A stretch of DNA of 64,000 nt from Aliihoeflea sp023389195 (GTDB lineage: Bacteria; Pseudomonadota; Alphaproteobacteria; Rhizobiales; Rhizobiaceae): NCBI GenBank assembly GCA_023389195.1, contig JAEWET010000008.1, positions 1-64,000 on the forward strand. The letters are read 5' to 3'. The notes under the pieces are model-generated. The model was not told the origin of the DNA and ran no database searches. It saw only the letters and a list, made by a program, of their open reading frames with translations. The position numbers and the translations under genes are program-made. Below, one piece after another: positions 55,758-64,000 of the stretch. Position 1 is the first letter of the stretch, and each line of letters begins with the position of its first letter.

Positions 55758-56663
55758 TCAAAGAGTCTCGGGCCAGTAGAGGCGCGTCGGGTTGTCGACG
55801 AGAAGTTTCTGCATCAGCTCGGGTCGCGGCGCGATGATCTTCAGGAGATCGACCAGCGCCCCGTCATCCGGCATGTGCTTCTTGATGTTTGGATGCGGCC
55901 AGTCCGTGCCCCACAGAACCCTGTCGGGAAACTTCTCGACCAGGATGGCACCGAAGATCGCCGCATCCTCGAAGGGCGGACCGGCGCGGGAAATGCGCTC
56001 CGAGCCGCAGACCTTCACCCAGAAGCGCTCGTCCTGCATCAGGTCGAGAAGCAGTTGGAACGCGGGCTGCTCGGGGCCGGCCGAGGCATCGATGCGGCCC
56101 ATATGGTCGATCACCATCGGCAATTGCAGCTCGCGCAGGAAGGGCGCAAGGCCCTCGAGCCGATGCGCATCGAAATGCACGACGGCATGCCAGCCGAGCG
56201 GGATGATCTTGGCCGTGATCTCGCGGATCGCATCGAGATCGGCCGGTTTGCCAAGATGCGTGACGAAGTTGAAGCGAACGCCGCGCACGCCACCTTCGTG
56301 CAACCGCTCCAGTTCGCTCTGGTCGATGTCGCGCTCCACCATCGCGATCCCGCGATAGCGCCCTTCCCCTGCGGCGATCGCGTCCAGCATGGCCGCATTG
56401 TCGGTGCCGTGGCAGCTCGCCTGCACCAGTACCGAGCGCTCGAGCCCGAGATGGCGGTGCAGCGCGAACAGCTTCTCCTTCGGCGCGTCGATCGGCGTAT
56501 AGGTGCGCTGCGGGGCAAAGGGAAAGCGCGCGGCCGGCCCGAAGACGTGGCAATGCGCGTCGCAGGCGCCCTGCGGCAGAGCGATGTCCGGCTTCTTCGG
56601 CTTGGGGTGGAAGGGCAGCGGCTCAGGCGTCATCGATCGTTCCTGCATGTTGTCGTTCATCAT
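55758..56663 (-). CDS. ligI: 2-pyrone-4,6-dicarboxylate hydrolase (LigI-like amidohydrolase)
   Basis: Metal-independent lactonase of the amidohydrolase superfamily: opens PDC to 4-oxalomesaconate. The 301-residue product has the CDAHCHVFGP motif (H37, H39), LVQASCHGTDN, VRFNFVTHLG, the catalytic-like His in VVHFDAH and the Asp in WGTDWPHPN. With galB and ligK types it forms the full path from PDC to pyruvate and oxaloacetate. The start may be 56663 or Met 56633. Confidence 0.9.
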   Translation of the reverse strand: MMNDNMQERSMTPEPLPFHPKPKKPDIALPQGACDAHCHVFGPAARFPFAPQRTYTPIDAPKEKLFALHRHLGLERSVLVQASCHGTDNAAMLDAIAAGEGRYRGIAMVERDIDQSELERLHEGGVRGVRFNFVTHLGKPADLDAIREITAKIIPLGWHAVVHFDAHRLEGLAPFLRELQLPMVIDHMGRIDASAGPEQPAFQLLLDLMQDERFWVKVCGSERISRAGPPFEDAAIFGAILVEKFPDRVLWGTDWPHPNIKKHMPDDGALVDLLKIIAPRPELMQKLLVDNPTRLYWPETL

Positions 56664-56669
56664 GTGTGG

Positions 56670-58607
56670 TCAAGGACGGGCGGCGGCGGGGTCGGGCCTG
56701 TACGTGCTGCTCATCAGGCGCATGGCCATCACGACGAGGATGACGAGGCCGCCCGCCCGCGCCAGAAGCGTCGTCAAATCATGAGCGTCGACTGGCAAAG
56801 GCCACAGAACGAGCAGCGATCCGGCGGCCACGACGGCGCGGTCGAGCCAGCCCATCGGGCGCACTAGCCAGCCTGCGAACGCCACCGACAGCCCGGTCAG
56901 CCCGATCGTGGCGAGCGGGATTGCGAGCCAGATGTTGAAGACGTCGTCGCGCAGGAGCAGGCCGGGCATCGTCACGAACAGGAACGGCACGAGGAGCTTC
57001 ACGAAGCCGAGCCGGATCGATTCCACCGCCGTCGCATTGGCATCGGCGCCTGAGATGCTGGCGGCTGCATAGGCAGCCAGCGCCACGGGCGGCGTGATGG
57101 CCGAGACGAGGCCGTAATAGAAGATGAACATGTGCGCGACGATCGGATCGATGCCGAGCCGGACGAGTGCGGGGGCGATCAGCACCGCAAGGAGAAGGTA
57201 TGCCGCCGATGTCGGCAATCCGAGGCCCAGAATGAAGGCGGCGAATGCTGTGAGGATCAGGACCAGCCAGATGTTGGAACCACCGACCTCGATGATCAGG
57301 CTCGAGACCATCAGGCCCATGCCGGTCAGGTTGAGGACGCCGATGACGATGCCCGCTGCCGCCACGGCCGCAACGATCGGCAGGATCGACACGAGCGTGG
57401 CGCGGCAGATGTCGATCAGCGACATCAGCCCCAGCCGCGTGTTCGCGGCAAACGGGCTTATCGCAAGAGCGATCAGAAGGCAGTAGACGGCCGCGCGCGT
57501 GGGCGTCGTGCCGGTCATCAGGAGCGCGATGAGGCCGACCAGCGGCAGAAGCAGATAGCCGCGCGTCTTCAGCGTCTCACCCAGGAACCGAAGGCCGCCC
57601 GACATGTCGCGCTCGAGGTTCAGCCGACCCGCTTCAAGGCGCACAGCGACCATCAGCGCAAGAACGTAAAGAAGGCCCGGCACCAGCGCGGCAAGGGCGA
57701 TCTGGCTATAGGGCACGCCGATGATCTCGGCCATGAGGAAGGCGGCGGCGCCCATGATGGGGGGAAGGATCTGGCCCGCGGACGAGGCGGCTGCCTCAAT
57801 GGCGCCGGCGGTGACGGGCGTGAAGCCCGTGCGGCGCATCAGGGGAATGGTGAAGGTGCCGGAGGTGACGACGTTGGCGACCGCGCTTCCGTTGATCGTG
57901 CCCAGCATGGCGCTCGCCAGCGTCGCCGACAGCCCGGCGCCGCCCTGCACCCGGCCCGTCATGCCGCGCGCGATGTCGACGAAGACCTGGCCGGTGCCCA
58001 TGCGCATCAGCACGTTGCCGAGCAGCGCGAACAACAGGATGTACTCGACCGCTACCCCCATCGGGACGCCGTAGAAGCCTTCGGTCGACAGGAAGAGCGT
58101 CGATGCCAGACGCGAGATGTCATAGCCGCCATGGCCGTATTTGCCGGGGATCAGGTAGCCCCAATAGGCATAGGCAAGCGCCACGGCGGACAGGATGACC
58201 AGCGACCAGCCGATCGTGAGGCGCACAAGGAGCATCACGACGACGAGCGTGGTGACGAACATGATCTCGTCCATGCGCGTGGCGATCGCGCCGCGCATGA
58301 TGATGTCGAGATAGGACTGATAGAGATACGGCCCTGGAACGAGGGCGATGAGGGCGAGTGCGTAGAGCAGCGTGCGGACGACGGGCGGGCGCATGCGCAA
58401 CGCGGCTGCCATCAGGCCTGCGGCAGCCACGACCGAAAGGAAGAGCGAGCGCAAGAGCAGCGCGGTGATGTTGCCGAAGAACGCGCCATGAATGACGAGC
58501 GCGGTGGCGGTGATCGCCAGGATGGCGAAGATCACCGAAACGGTCCTGACTTCCATTTCACCGGCACCTTCGGCCGGTTGCCGGAGTTCATCCATTGCTC
58601 GAACCAT
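56670..58607 (-). CDS. TRAP transporter fused permease (TAXI type)
   Basis: A 645-residue inner-membrane protein fusing the small (DctQ-like) and large (DctM-like) TRAP subunits, with many predicted helices. Landmarks are LIPGKYGHGGYDISRLASTLFLSTEGFYGVP, LLGNVLMRMGTG, and GAIEAAASSAGQILPPIMGAAAFLMAEI. It uses a sodium or proton gradient with the TAXI binding protein encoded next to it. ATG 58607 after GAGGACGAG was chosen; the frame extends to 58964 across the upstream gene in a shadow. It abuts ligI (six-base gap). Confidence 0.94.
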   Translation of the reverse strand: MVRAMDELRQPAEGAGEMEVRTVSVIFAILAITATALVIHGAFFGNITALLLRSLFLSVVAAAGLMAAALRMRPPVVRTLLYALALIALVPGPYLYQSYLDIIMRGAIATRMDEIMFVTTLVVVMLLVRLTIGWSLVILSAVALAYAYWGYLIPGKYGHGGYDISRLASTLFLSTEGFYGVPMGVAVEYILLFALLGNVLMRMGTGQVFVDIARGMTGRVQGGAGLSATLASAMLGTINGSAVANVVTSGTFTIPLMRRTGFTPVTAGAIEAAASSAGQILPPIMGAAAFLMAEIIGVPYSQIALAALVPGLLYVLALMVAVRLEAGRLNLERDMSGGLRFLGETLKTRGYLLLPLVGLIALLMTGTTPTRAAVYCLLIALAISPFAANTRLGLMSLIDICRATLVSILPIVAAVAAAGIVIGVLNLTGMGLMVSSLIIEVGGSNIWLVLILTAFAAFILGLGLPTSAAYLLLAVLIAPALVRLGIDPIVAHMFIFYYGLVSAITPPVALAAYAAASISGADANATAVESIRLGFVKLLVPFLFVTMPGLLLRDDVFNIWLAIPLATIGLTGLSVAFAGWLVRPMGWLDRAVVAAGSLLVLWPLPVDAHDLTTLLARAGGLVILVVMAMRLMSSTYRPDPAAARP

Positions 58608-58683
58608 CTCGTCCTCGCTGGTGCTTACGTGTTTTGACAGGTCGGGAAAGGAGCGCGCCCGAACTTGCGGGCGCGCTTGCCGG

Positions 58684-59613
58684 TTACTGGCCGGCTTCGT
58701 CGAAATAGCGTCGGGCGCCCGGATGCAGGTCGATCGGTGCGTCGGTCGCGGTCTCGAGCGCGATCGCCGCGGCCTGCGGATGCACCTGGCCCAGCTCGTC
58801 CAGATTGTCGAAGATCGCCTTGGTGATCTGGTAGACCGTCTCTTCATTCGCCGACGTGCTGGTGAAGATCGTGGCCGGATCGTTGATCGCGAGCACGGTC
58901 TCGTCCTGGCCGGAATAGGTGCCAGCTTCGATCTCGTAGAACTGGTAGAACGGATACTGCTCAAGCAGCGGCGCGACCGTTTCCTGGTCCACCGAAATCA
59001 GCCGCATGTCGCGCTGCGCGCCAAGATCGATCAGCGCCGCCGTCGGCGCTCCGGCCAGGACTACCGTCGCCTCGATCGTGCCGTTAATGAGCGCGGTCGC
59101 GCCCTCGGTATAGGACAGGAACTGCGCGTTGCCGGGCTCGAAAACCCCATAGGCCTCCATCAGACGCTGGACGAGGACGGCCGAGTTCGATCCGGGAGGC
59201 CCGAGGTTGATGCGCTTTCCGGCAAGGTCGGACATGGTCTGGATGCCCGTGCTCTCGATCGTCGCGATCTGGAGGACGGCGGGGTAGAGATACGCCATCG
59301 CGGCAACATCGAGCGCTTCTTCGAACGGGCCTTCGGCAACCGTCGCCTCGTAAAGCGTCGAGGAGGAGGAGAAGCCGAACGTCATCTGGCCGGCCGCCAC
59401 GCGACGGATGTTCTCGACCGATGCGCCCGTGACCTCGGCGCGGGCGGTGGTGTCCGGCATGTTCTGATTGAGAAGCTCGGCCATGCCGGCGCCGATGACG
59501 TAGAACAGGCCGCCCGTTCCGCCGGTGCCGATGGAAACGCGTTCCGCCGCAACCGACGGCGCGACGAGGCTGAGTGCCAGCCCCATGGCGGCAATTGTCT
59601 TCAAGAGTTTCAT
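58684..59613 (-). CDS. TAXI-family TRAP transporter solute-binding protein
   Basis: A 309-residue periplasmic binding protein with a signal peptide ending near SVAAE (about residue 24). The family opening RVSIGTGGTGGLFYVIGAGMAELLNQ and LAGKRINLGPPGSNS are clear. It captures the substrate for the fused permease 76 bases downstream. A dicarboxylate or tricarboxylate related to PDC is suggested by the linked enzymes, but this is inference. Confidence 0.95.
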   Translation of the reverse strand: MKLLKTIAAMGLALSLVAPSVAAERVSIGTGGTGGLFYVIGAGMAELLNQNMPDTTARAEVTGASVENIRRVAAGQMTFGFSSSSTLYEATVAEGPFEEALDVAAMAYLYPAVLQIATIESTGIQTMSDLAGKRINLGPPGSNSAVLVQRLMEAYGVFEPGNAQFLSYTEGATALINGTIEATVVLAGAPTAALIDLGAQRDMRLISVDQETVAPLLEQYPFYQFYEIEAGTYSGQDETVLAINDPATIFTSTSANEETVYQITKAIFDNLDELGQVHPQAAAIALETATDAPIDLHPGARRYFDEAGQ

Positions 59614-59655
59614 TGTAGTCCTCCCTGTGTTGAACCGATTGGGTGAAGTGTGCCG

Positions 59656-60312
59656 TCAGACTGCGTCGGTGCGCGCATTCTGCGCTGGCGCCAGAGCGAG
59701 GAAGGAGGCATGCGCCGCCTCCACGATTTCATCGATCGCGCGCTGGTGGTCGTGACCATCGACCCGCCCATCCGACAGACGGCTGATCCGTTCCGGGTTG
59801 ATGAGCGCGTAGTAGAGCGAACCCAGCAGGAACTGGCTGCGCCAGATCAGCCCTTCGAGAGGCGCGCCCGGCACGCATTCGCCGATCGCCTCGATGAAGG
59901 CACGGCTCGTGGTGTCGAACGCCTGGGCGATGATCGAGCGGGCATCCTCGTTGCCCTCCGCCGACAGGATCGCCCGCATCCGGGTGAACTCGGCACCGCC
60001 GCCATCCGAGCCGGTCGACGATGAGAAGGCCGGCACCACATAGGCGCGCAGGATCGCGTGCAGCCGGTCGCTGCGATCATGAATACGCCGCGCCTCGCCC
60101 AGCAACTCCAACCGTCGCGCGTTCATCGGCGCGGTGCGGCTCTCGTAGATCTCCCGCAGGAGATTGGCCTTGGTGCCGAAATGATAGGTGAGACTTCCCA
60201 CATTGGCATTCGCCGCCTTGGCGATCTCGCGCATGGAGACGGCGCTGTAGCCATTGCGAGAAAACAGTCGTGCTGCGCAATCGATCAGGTTCTGACGCAC
60301 ATCGCCTGCCAT
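59656..60312 (-). CDS. TetR-family transcriptional regulator
   Basis: A 218-residue repressor with an N-terminal helix-turn-helix (LIDCAARLFSRNGYSAVSMREIAKAANANVGSLTYHFGTKANLL) and a helical ligand domain. ATG 60312 after GGGAGGAAGAG was chosen; an open frame to 60456 was rejected. It is 42 bases upstream of the TAXI gene on the same strand and probably controls the TRAP and catabolic genes and itself. Confidence 0.92.
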   Translation of the reverse strand: MAGDVRQNLIDCAARLFSRNGYSAVSMREIAKAANANVGSLTYHFGTKANLLREIYESRTAPMNARRLELLGEARRIHDRSDRLHAILRAYVVPAFSSSTGSDGGGAEFTRMRAILSAEGNEDARSIIAQAFDTTSRAFIEAIGECVPGAPLEGLIWRSQFLLGSLYYALINPERISRLSDGRVDGHDHQRAIDEIVEAAHASFLALAPAQNARTDAV

Positions 60313-60664
60313 CTCTTCCTCCCATTGACCAACGTCCTTGTACGTTTGTACAAATAATTTTGGCATGTCAACGGAGTTGACGCCATGCGGGCTTCTGGCG
60401 AGGCGGAAACGCCGCGCCAAAAAATCTGAACAATGTACGCAGTCTGGGCCATTCATCGCTGAAGCTTTGGCCGTCAGCTCTGGTCTGCAGTCGCTTCAGC
60501 TCAGACCTGCCAGATGCAACTAGCAGTATGAAAGGCGCGCGACTGAAAGATGTCCTGGAAGAATTTACAGTCTCTGCGGAAATAGCGCCGCGTGCGTCAA
60601 CAGGCTCCTGGACCGCGTTCGCAATCACGCGGGCCCAGGGCTCGCCAATTACTGAATGGAGTGG
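60313..60664. other. Intergenic region without a recognisable gene
   Basis: 352 bp between the TetR gene and the end of the DUF1537 kinase gene, both on the minus strand. It holds the candidate TetR operator and presumably the promoter for the TRAP/PDC unit. Base composition is lower in GC than the neighbours. Short open frames here look random; I see no RNA gene or terminator with a T run. Confidence 0.6.
60338..60353. promoter_or_regulatory. Candidate TetR operator
   Basis: A perfect palindrome TTGTAC-GTTT-GTACAA lies 26 bases upstream of the TetR start, where autorepression is expected. A second, weaker repeat GTCAA-N5-TTGAC follows at about 60367-60381. Confidence 0.5.
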
Positions 60665-61921
60665 CTAAATCATCGCTGCGAACGTGTCGAAGATACTCCG
60701 CCCACCTACCTGTCCGCCCTTCAACAAAAGCCTCAAGCCATCGCGTGACGGGTCTGCCGAATGCGTTCGGCACACACAGACCCCAGCGTCTAATCGGCCT
60801 TCGAATATGAGGCTTTCCAGTCCCAGCCGGCGCGATATGACGCTCGACGTATCTCCACCCGCGATTGCGAGCGAACGCAACGGATACCCGTCGATGATTT
60901 TCTCGGTGAGCGCGGCCAAGCTTTCCGATAGTTCCGAAGGCAAGCATCCGTAATCGGCGTCCGGCAGCAGGTGAACGAGTACGTTTTCGCCCCCATGTAG
61001 TCGGGACAGGATGCCTTCCGCCAGTGCTGCTGACGCAACCCTTGCCGCTTCGGGCGCAACTGCCACACGCGAAAATCGGGTGGCTTCTTGAACCTGCGCT
61101 GCGCTCGTCGACGAGCGGCTGCCCACGATGGCGAGGACTGGCCCCGTACCGGCGTAGTCGGTCACCGATGGTGCAAAGCCATATTGCCGCTCGAAGACAG
61201 CCTCTGCGACACTGCTCGCGCCTATGACCAGCAAGCGATGTTCACCGGCAAGCGCCCGCAATGCCGCTCCGATCATCCCGAGATCATGCTGGCAAGTAAC
61301 GTCGAGCAACACACGTTGCTGCTCACTCGCAGCCCGTTGAAGCCATTCCTGCAAGGCTTGAGCGCCTTTGGCAGCTTCCGTCCAGGGATGCAAGGCGATG
61401 CCACCAAGCCCTTGCGCCGCCAGATGAAGCCGCAAATCCGCCTCGCCCATCGGCGTGGTCGGATGACGGCTCATGATCGGATGGCGGTCGATGCGGTGTA
61501 CGGCGCCGTCCGGCCCGCGCGCGAAAAGATTGCCGAACTGGCAGTAGCGCCCAAGGCTCGGTTGCCCGCCGACGATCAGCGTCAGCGCAGGCTTGAGAAC
61601 CTCTTCCAAGGCCGTCACGGCTGCGCCGATGCTGCCCACCGATGCCGATGAATCGAAGGTCGAACAGACCTTGTAGTGAACGATACGCGCATCCAACGCC
61701 TTGAGTCGCCTACCCATCGCGCGAACGCGCCCTGCGATCTCGTCGGCATCGAGCGCGCGCAGGTCGGTCGCGATGCCGATCGCGTCGAGCCCTGCGCAAG
61801 CGGGTTCGTCAGGGACCGGAACGTCGATAAACAGCCTTGCGCGATGTCCCCGCTCGGCAATCGTCGCCAGCGTGTCGGACGCACCGGTGAAATCGTCGCC
61901 GATGAAGACATAGCCGGCCAT
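60665..61921 (-). CDS. Four-carbon acid sugar kinase family protein (DUF1537)
   Basis: A 418-residue ATP-dependent kinase of the DUF1537 group (OtnK/DtnK/OiaK relatives) that phosphorylates hydroxy acids such as threonate, denonate or 3-oxo-isoapionate. It shows GDDFTGASD at residues 8-16, ALDARIVHYKVCSTFDSS, the middle IGASSVAEAVFE and the C-terminal AIAGGDTSSVI. ATG 61921 starts two bases after the RuBisCO-like gene stop, so the two are coupled and probably act in one pathway. Exact substrate not predictable. Confidence 0.9.
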   Translation of the reverse strand: MAGYVFIGDDFTGASDTLATIAERGHRARLFIDVPVPDEPACAGLDAIGIATDLRALDADEIAGRVRAMGRRLKALDARIVHYKVCSTFDSSASVGSIGAAVTALEEVLKPALTLIVGGQPSLGRYCQFGNLFARGPDGAVHRIDRHPIMSRHPTTPMGEADLRLHLAAQGLGGIALHPWTEAAKGAQALQEWLQRAASEQQRVLLDVTCQHDLGMIGAALRALAGEHRLLVIGASSVAEAVFERQYGFAPSVTDYAGTGPVLAIVGSRSSTSAAQVQEATRFSRVAVAPEAARVASAALAEGILSRLHGGENVLVHLLPDADYGCLPSELSESLAALTEKIIDGYPLRSLAIAGGDTSSVISRRLGLESLIFEGRLDAGVCVCRTHSADPSRDGLRLLLKGGQVGGRSIFDTFAAMI

Positions 61922-61923
61922 TT

Positions 61924-63198
61924 TCAAGTACCGAAGAAGGACATTGCGGCGGCGAGCTCCGGCTTGTTCGTTGCCGCCCGCGCAAGATCGGTCCCCTCCA
62001 TGATCGCGTCCCAGGCCTGCCGCAGGCTGCGGATGCCGGCCGCCGGGCCGTCGGGATGGGCGAGAATGCCGCCGCCAGCCATGAACATGAAATCGGCTGA
62101 TCTCGCCGCTTCGGCCGTGCGCGGCAGCGTACCGGCCCACTGACCGGAGGAAAAAGCCGGCAGCACGGCATCCGACGCGTCCGGCGCGTCCGTCGCCAAG
62201 GGCAGCAGACAGCGCCTGGCAGCCTCTTCAACCTCGCTCGCCGCATCGGAAAACTTGCCGCCGATACCATGGACATGCATGTGGTCGACGCCCGCAAGCC
62301 GGTAGAGCGCCTGATAGGCGTCGAAGCCGATGCCGAGCATCGGATGGCGCGCGAAGGCGCCGAAGCCGTTGCGATGGCCATGCAGCGCAAGCGGTGTCGA
62401 GCGGCGCAAGGTCTGCGTCCCCGAAAGTCCGCACCAGTTGAGGCTCGCCATCACGCACGAGCCCCCCTCCCGCTCGACGAGATCGGCGTGGCGCCGCATG
62501 GCGTCCGTCTCGTCGGTCACGTTGAAGGCAACCATCACGTCGCGGCCGGTGCGATCCCGATAGGCCCGCACCTTCGCCATCACCGCCGGCACGCGCGCGG
62601 CAAGCGGCGCGTGGTCGGGGTCGGCGCAGATTTCGTCGTCCTTGATGAAGTTGACCCCCGCCTCGCACAACAGCGCAACCAGGTCGGCGATCTCGCCGGG
62701 CGACATGCCGACATTGGGCTTCAGGATCGTGCCGAAGATCGGCCGACCTGCCACGCCGAGCCTGCGGCGCGTGCCTTCGACGCCGAGGCGCGGTCTATCG
62801 AACCGCTCGCGATAGGCCTGCGAAACCGCCACATCGACCAGCCGCAGCCCCGTCACCTCGCCGAGGTCGTAAAGATTGCCGGCGACGGTCGAAGCCAGCG
62901 TCGGCAGGTTCGCGCCGACATTGGCCACCGGATACGAGATGCGCACATGCGCCCGCCGCCACGGTCCCGTCGCGCCCTTGCGCTCCAGATAGGCGCTCGC
63001 AAGGCTCGGCTCCGCTGCCGCCTCGATCTCCTCGACCGCCAGCACGCGCGCTGCCGCGCGTGCGCGCAACGCGTCGGTTTCGCCGGCAACCCGCACGAAC
63101 GTGCCGCTGCTCTGCTCGCCCGCCATGATCGCCGCGACCGCAGCCGGGTCGAGCGGCGTCTCGATCAGATAGGAGGCCTCGATCGTCTGGTCGTCCAT
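61924..63198 (-). CDS. RuBisCO-like protein (form IV)
   Basis: A 424-residue RuBisCO large-subunit homologue. It keeps GTILKPNVGMS (K160 matches catalytic K175; the second lysine K177 is Asn), FIKDDEICAD (K186 and the acidic metal ligands of the carbamate site), ALHGHRNGFG, and HVHGIGGKF (loop-6 lysine). With these differences it is not a CO2-fixing enzyme but an enolase, transcarboxylase or hydrolase-type homologue. Pairing with a DUF1537 kinase resembles known apionate catabolic clusters; the reaction here is not established. Confidence 0.92.
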   Translation of the reverse strand: MDDQTIEASYLIETPLDPAAVAAIMAGEQSSGTFVRVAGETDALRARAAARVLAVEEIEAAAEPSLASAYLERKGATGPWRRAHVRISYPVANVGANLPTLASTVAGNLYDLGEVTGLRLVDVAVSQAYRERFDRPRLGVEGTRRRLGVAGRPIFGTILKPNVGMSPGEIADLVALLCEAGVNFIKDDEICADPDHAPLAARVPAVMAKVRAYRDRTGRDVMVAFNVTDETDAMRRHADLVEREGGSCVMASLNWCGLSGTQTLRRSTPLALHGHRNGFGAFARHPMLGIGFDAYQALYRLAGVDHMHVHGIGGKFSDAASEVEEAARRCLLPLATDAPDASDAVLPAFSSGQWAGTLPRTAEAARSADFMFMAGGGILAHPDGPAAGIRSLRQAWDAIMEGTDLARAATNKPELAAAMSFFGT

Positions 63199-63205
63199 GC
63201 CGGCC

Positions 63206-63745
63206 TCAGATGGCGGAAAGGTCGGGGAACGGGCGAACCGGGTCGCGCCCGTCCCAATCCTGCGACGCCGTTCGGATCATGTCGAACATCCGGCCTTTCG
63301 GCCCCATCACCTCCGAAAGCTCGATGACGGTCCCCGGATGCGCCTCGCGGTCGAAATAGGCAAAGCGGCCGTTCGCGCCCACCTGTCCGCTCATCTGAAC
63401 GTTGAAGCCGGCTCCTTCCATGCGTGCAAGGTCGGCATCGTAGTCCTGCGTCCAGTAGGCGACATGCTGCAATCCGCGATGTCCGGCCTGCATGAAATCG
63501 CGATACATGGACGGCGCGCCGTTGCGCGTCTGGATCAGCTCGACCTGCATCGGCCCGCTATTGGCGAGTGCGACGGAGTTGTGGACCTCGTGCGCCTCTC
63601 CGCCGTAGCGATAGTTCTCGATCGGCACCTTGGGATTGTAGAACCAGGGGCCGACGCCCATCACCTCGTGCCAGTGCGCCATCGCCGCCTCGATGTCGTC
63701 GACGACATAGCCGAGCTGGCGGATCGAGCCGAGAAGTCTGCTCAT
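63206..63745 (-). CDS. VOC (glyoxalase/bleomycin resistance fold) family protein
   Basis: A 179-residue vicinal-oxygen-chelate protein, with LGYVVDDIEAAMAHWHEVMGVGPWF near the start, GLQHVAYWTQDYDADL in the middle and HPGTVIELSE near the C-terminus; His and Glu there are candidate metal ligands. It could be an epimerase, lyase, dioxygenase or glyoxalase for the pathway of the adjacent RuBisCO-like protein and kinase. It sits seven bases upstream of the RuBisCO-like gene. Confidence 0.85.
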   Translation of the reverse strand: MSRLLGSIRQLGYVVDDIEAAMAHWHEVMGVGPWFYNPKVPIENYRYGGEAHEVHNSVALANSGPMQVELIQTRNGAPSMYRDFMQAGHRGLQHVAYWTQDYDADLARMEGAGFNVQMSGQVGANGRFAYFDREAHPGTVIELSEVMGPKGRMFDMIRTASQDWDGRDPVRPFPDLSAI

Positions 63746-63755
63746 CTTGAGTACC

Positions 63756-64000
63756 TTACTGCGTCAGGAGTTTGGGGAGCCATGTCGCGACGGCCGGGAC
63801 CGTGGTCACGACGAGCAGCGACAGGAGAAGCGGGATGAAGAAGGGCATCACCCCCCGGATCACCGCATGGACCGGCATCTTGCCGACGATCGACACCATG
63901 TAGAGGCTCATGCCGACCGGCGGGGTCAAAAGGCCGATCATCAGGTTGAGGACGAACACGATGCCCAATTGCAGCGGATCGACGCCCGCCGCATGCAGCG
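63756..64000 (-). CDS. TRAP transporter large permease (DctM), C-terminal part
   Basis: Partial: the gene runs off the right edge of the window and its start is not visible. The frame reads LHAAGVDPLQLGIVFVLNLMIGLLTPPVGM across the edge, the conserved C-terminal region of DctM permeases, then two more hydrophobic helices and a stop at 63756. It is 10 bases upstream of the VOC gene, so a tripartite TRAP uptake system probably feeds this RuBisCO-like pathway. Confidence 0.93.
   Translation of the reverse strand, partial: LHAAGVDPLQLGIVFVLNLMIGLLTPPVGMSLYMVSIVGKMPVHAVIRGVMPFFIPLLLSLLVVTTVPAVATWLPKLLTQ

Noticed and set aside
60592..60810. 72-codon plus-strand frame before the DUF1537 kinase end
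   Set aside because: Overlaps the kinase 3' end antisense, Arg-rich, no ribosome site; treated as chance.

Overview
The window reads as chromosomal DNA of a GC-rich alphaproteobacterium, most likely Hyphomicrobiales (Rhizobiales). The main evidence is gene order and family content. A lone tuf is followed by tRNA-Trp. The run prfB, PBP1A, AMIN amidase, rne, aminotransferase, M48 protease, DsbA-like protein, aroQ, accB, accC, aat, DUF2155 and NDUFA12-like protein is typical of this order. So are the DUF3126, PAS_5, PilZ and transglutaminase-like peptidase families, and the palindromic intergenic repeats. I do not name a genus.

Region 1 (1-28 kb) is mostly housekeeping. It holds tRNA-Trp, tuf, a small lipoprotein, tRNA-Thr, NAD kinase, prfB with its programmed +1 frameshift, cell-wall synthesis and hydrolysis genes, RNase E behind a long structured leader, envelope quality control (M48, DsbA-like), aroQ, acetyl-CoA carboxylase accBC, aat, a complex I accessory subunit, gatB, a CBS protein, a rhomboid protease, and cysE. 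A PAS_5, PilZ, transglutaminase-like peptidase group (23.2-25.4 kb) and an MHYT-GGDEF-EAL protein (29-31 kb) point to cyclic-di-GMP signalling.

Region 2 (31-41.4 kb) is a catabolic unit. An IclR regulator diverges from an MlrC-type M81 metallopeptidase, a complete dipeptide-type ABC transporter (binding protein, two permeases, one fused double ATPase) and two M20 amidohydrolases. This looks like uptake and hydrolysis of an unusual peptide or N-acyl amino acid.

Region 3 (41.4-53.5 kb) is a selenoprotein formate dehydrogenase locus. One minus-strand operon carries fdoG (with an in-frame UGA and a readable SECIS hairpin), fdoH, fdoI, fdhE, selA, a Sel1-repeat protein, selB, the selenocysteine tRNA gene selC and two unrecognised genes. 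selD is divergent. The structural enzyme and all the dedicated selenocysteine machinery therefore sit together. The selB reading frame runs straight through selC on the same strand.

Region 4 (54.3-60.3 kb) has three genes that match the lower protocatechuate/gallate 4,5-cleavage path: a PDC hydrolase (LigI type), a 4-oxalomesaconate hydratase (GalB type) and a CHA aldolase (LigK/RraA type). They lie with a TAXI-type TRAP transporter and a TetR regulator. No ring-cleavage genes are nearby, which suggests import and use of a pre-formed pyrone or tricarboxylic intermediate.

Region 5 (60.7-64 kb, cut by the window edge) pairs a RuBisCO-like protein with a DUF1537 four-carbon-acid kinase, a VOC-family enzyme and a DctM-type TRAP permease. 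This is a sugar-acid catabolic module of undetermined substrate.
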